DNA of 13,549 bases from Terrimesophilobacter sp044464485. GTDB lineage: Bacteria > Actinomycetota > Actinomycetes > Actinomycetales > Microbacteriaceae. Both the position numbers and the translations under genes were made by a program. The DNA is taken from NCBI GenBank assembly GCA_044464485.1, contig JBIQLG010000018.1, positions 1-13,549 of the forward strand, given 5' to 3'. Below, piece after piece: positions 13,387 to 13,549 of this stretch (the first letter of the stretch is position 1; the number at the start of each line of letters is the position of its first letter). The notes under the pieces are model-generated. The model worked only from the letters and a program-made list of their open reading frames with translations, searched no databases and was not told the origin of the DNA.

Positions 13387-13549
13387 ATGTTCGAACGGTT
13401 TACGGATCGCGCCCGCCGTGTGGTCGTCCTGGCCCAGGAAGAGGCCAAGATGCTCAACCACAACTACATCGGCACCGAGCACATCCTGCTCGGGCTCATC
13501 CACGAGGGCGAGGGCGTCGCCGCGAAGGCGCTCGAGTCGCTCGGCATCT
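13387..13549 (+). CDS. clpC: ClpC AAA+ ATPase, N-terminal 54 residues (3' cut by window)
   Basis: ATG at 13387 follows a near-perfect ribosome site, AAGGAGA at 13374-13380. The visible residues MFERFTDRARRVVVLAQEEA, then NHNYIGTEHILLGLIHEGEGVAAKALESLG, are the first Clp N-repeat of ClpC/ClpA-type chaperones and match actinobacterial ClpC1 closely. ClpC unfolds proteins for the ClpP1P2 protease and is a central stress and quality-control component in the cytoplasm. The Walker motifs and the second ATPase domain lie beyond the window. The upstream ClgR-like box suggests activation under protein-folding stress. Confidence 0.96.
   Translation, partial: MFERFTDRARRVVVLAQEEAKMLNHNYIGTEHILLGLIHEGEGVAAKALESLGI

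Overview
The window looks like a chromosomal stretch of a high-GC Gram-positive actinobacterium, most likely Microbacteriaceae. This is an inference from the protein types, from codon use rich in G/C third positions, and from the panC - lysS - small membrane protein - (...) - clpC order. No rRNA, tRNA, CRISPR array, insertion sequence or phage gene was seen.

Left part (1-3163, + strand): a DUF917-type protein cut by the window edge, an IclR-family regulator 11 nt downstream, and a 12-helix MFS exporter. By eye these genes are less GC-rich than the rest (about 53% against about 65% in sample lines). They end only 4 nt before panC, so they look like an accessory catabolic/transport cassette sitting next to core genes.

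Core part (3168-6036, + strand): panC (pantothenate synthetase), a 270-nt gap holding a tandem array of palindromic REP-like units, lysS (lysyl-tRNA synthetase), and a 60-aa single-helix membrane protein. lysS and the small gene are joined by four 13-nt repeats that begin at the lysS stop codon.

Middle (6222-10889, + strand): one very large secreted protein of 1555 aa. It combines a lamin-tail domain, an OB-fold-like region, an ExeM/NucH-type nuclease domain, a complete 5'-nucleotidase and Ig-like C-terminal segments. It would degrade extracellular DNA and release nucleosides and phosphate in a single chain. Its leader carries two palindromes around a plausible -10 box.

Right part (10886-12983, - strand): a pirin whose stop codon overlaps the nuclease stop within a shared CTAG, then a DUF2975 membrane protein and a YozG-like Cro/C1 regulator arranged as a translationally coupled pair. 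The junction used for that coupling appears a second time upstream of the DUF2975 gene, at the end of a small open frame that may be a remnant of another copy.

Right edge (+ strand): an unlisted 44-codon open frame with a strong Shine-Dalgarno sequence, a good match to the ClgR operator consensus, and the first 54 codons of clpC. The most unusual items are the nuclease-nucleotidase fusion with its leader, the duplicated coupling junction, the 44-aa open frame and the repeat arrays around lysS.
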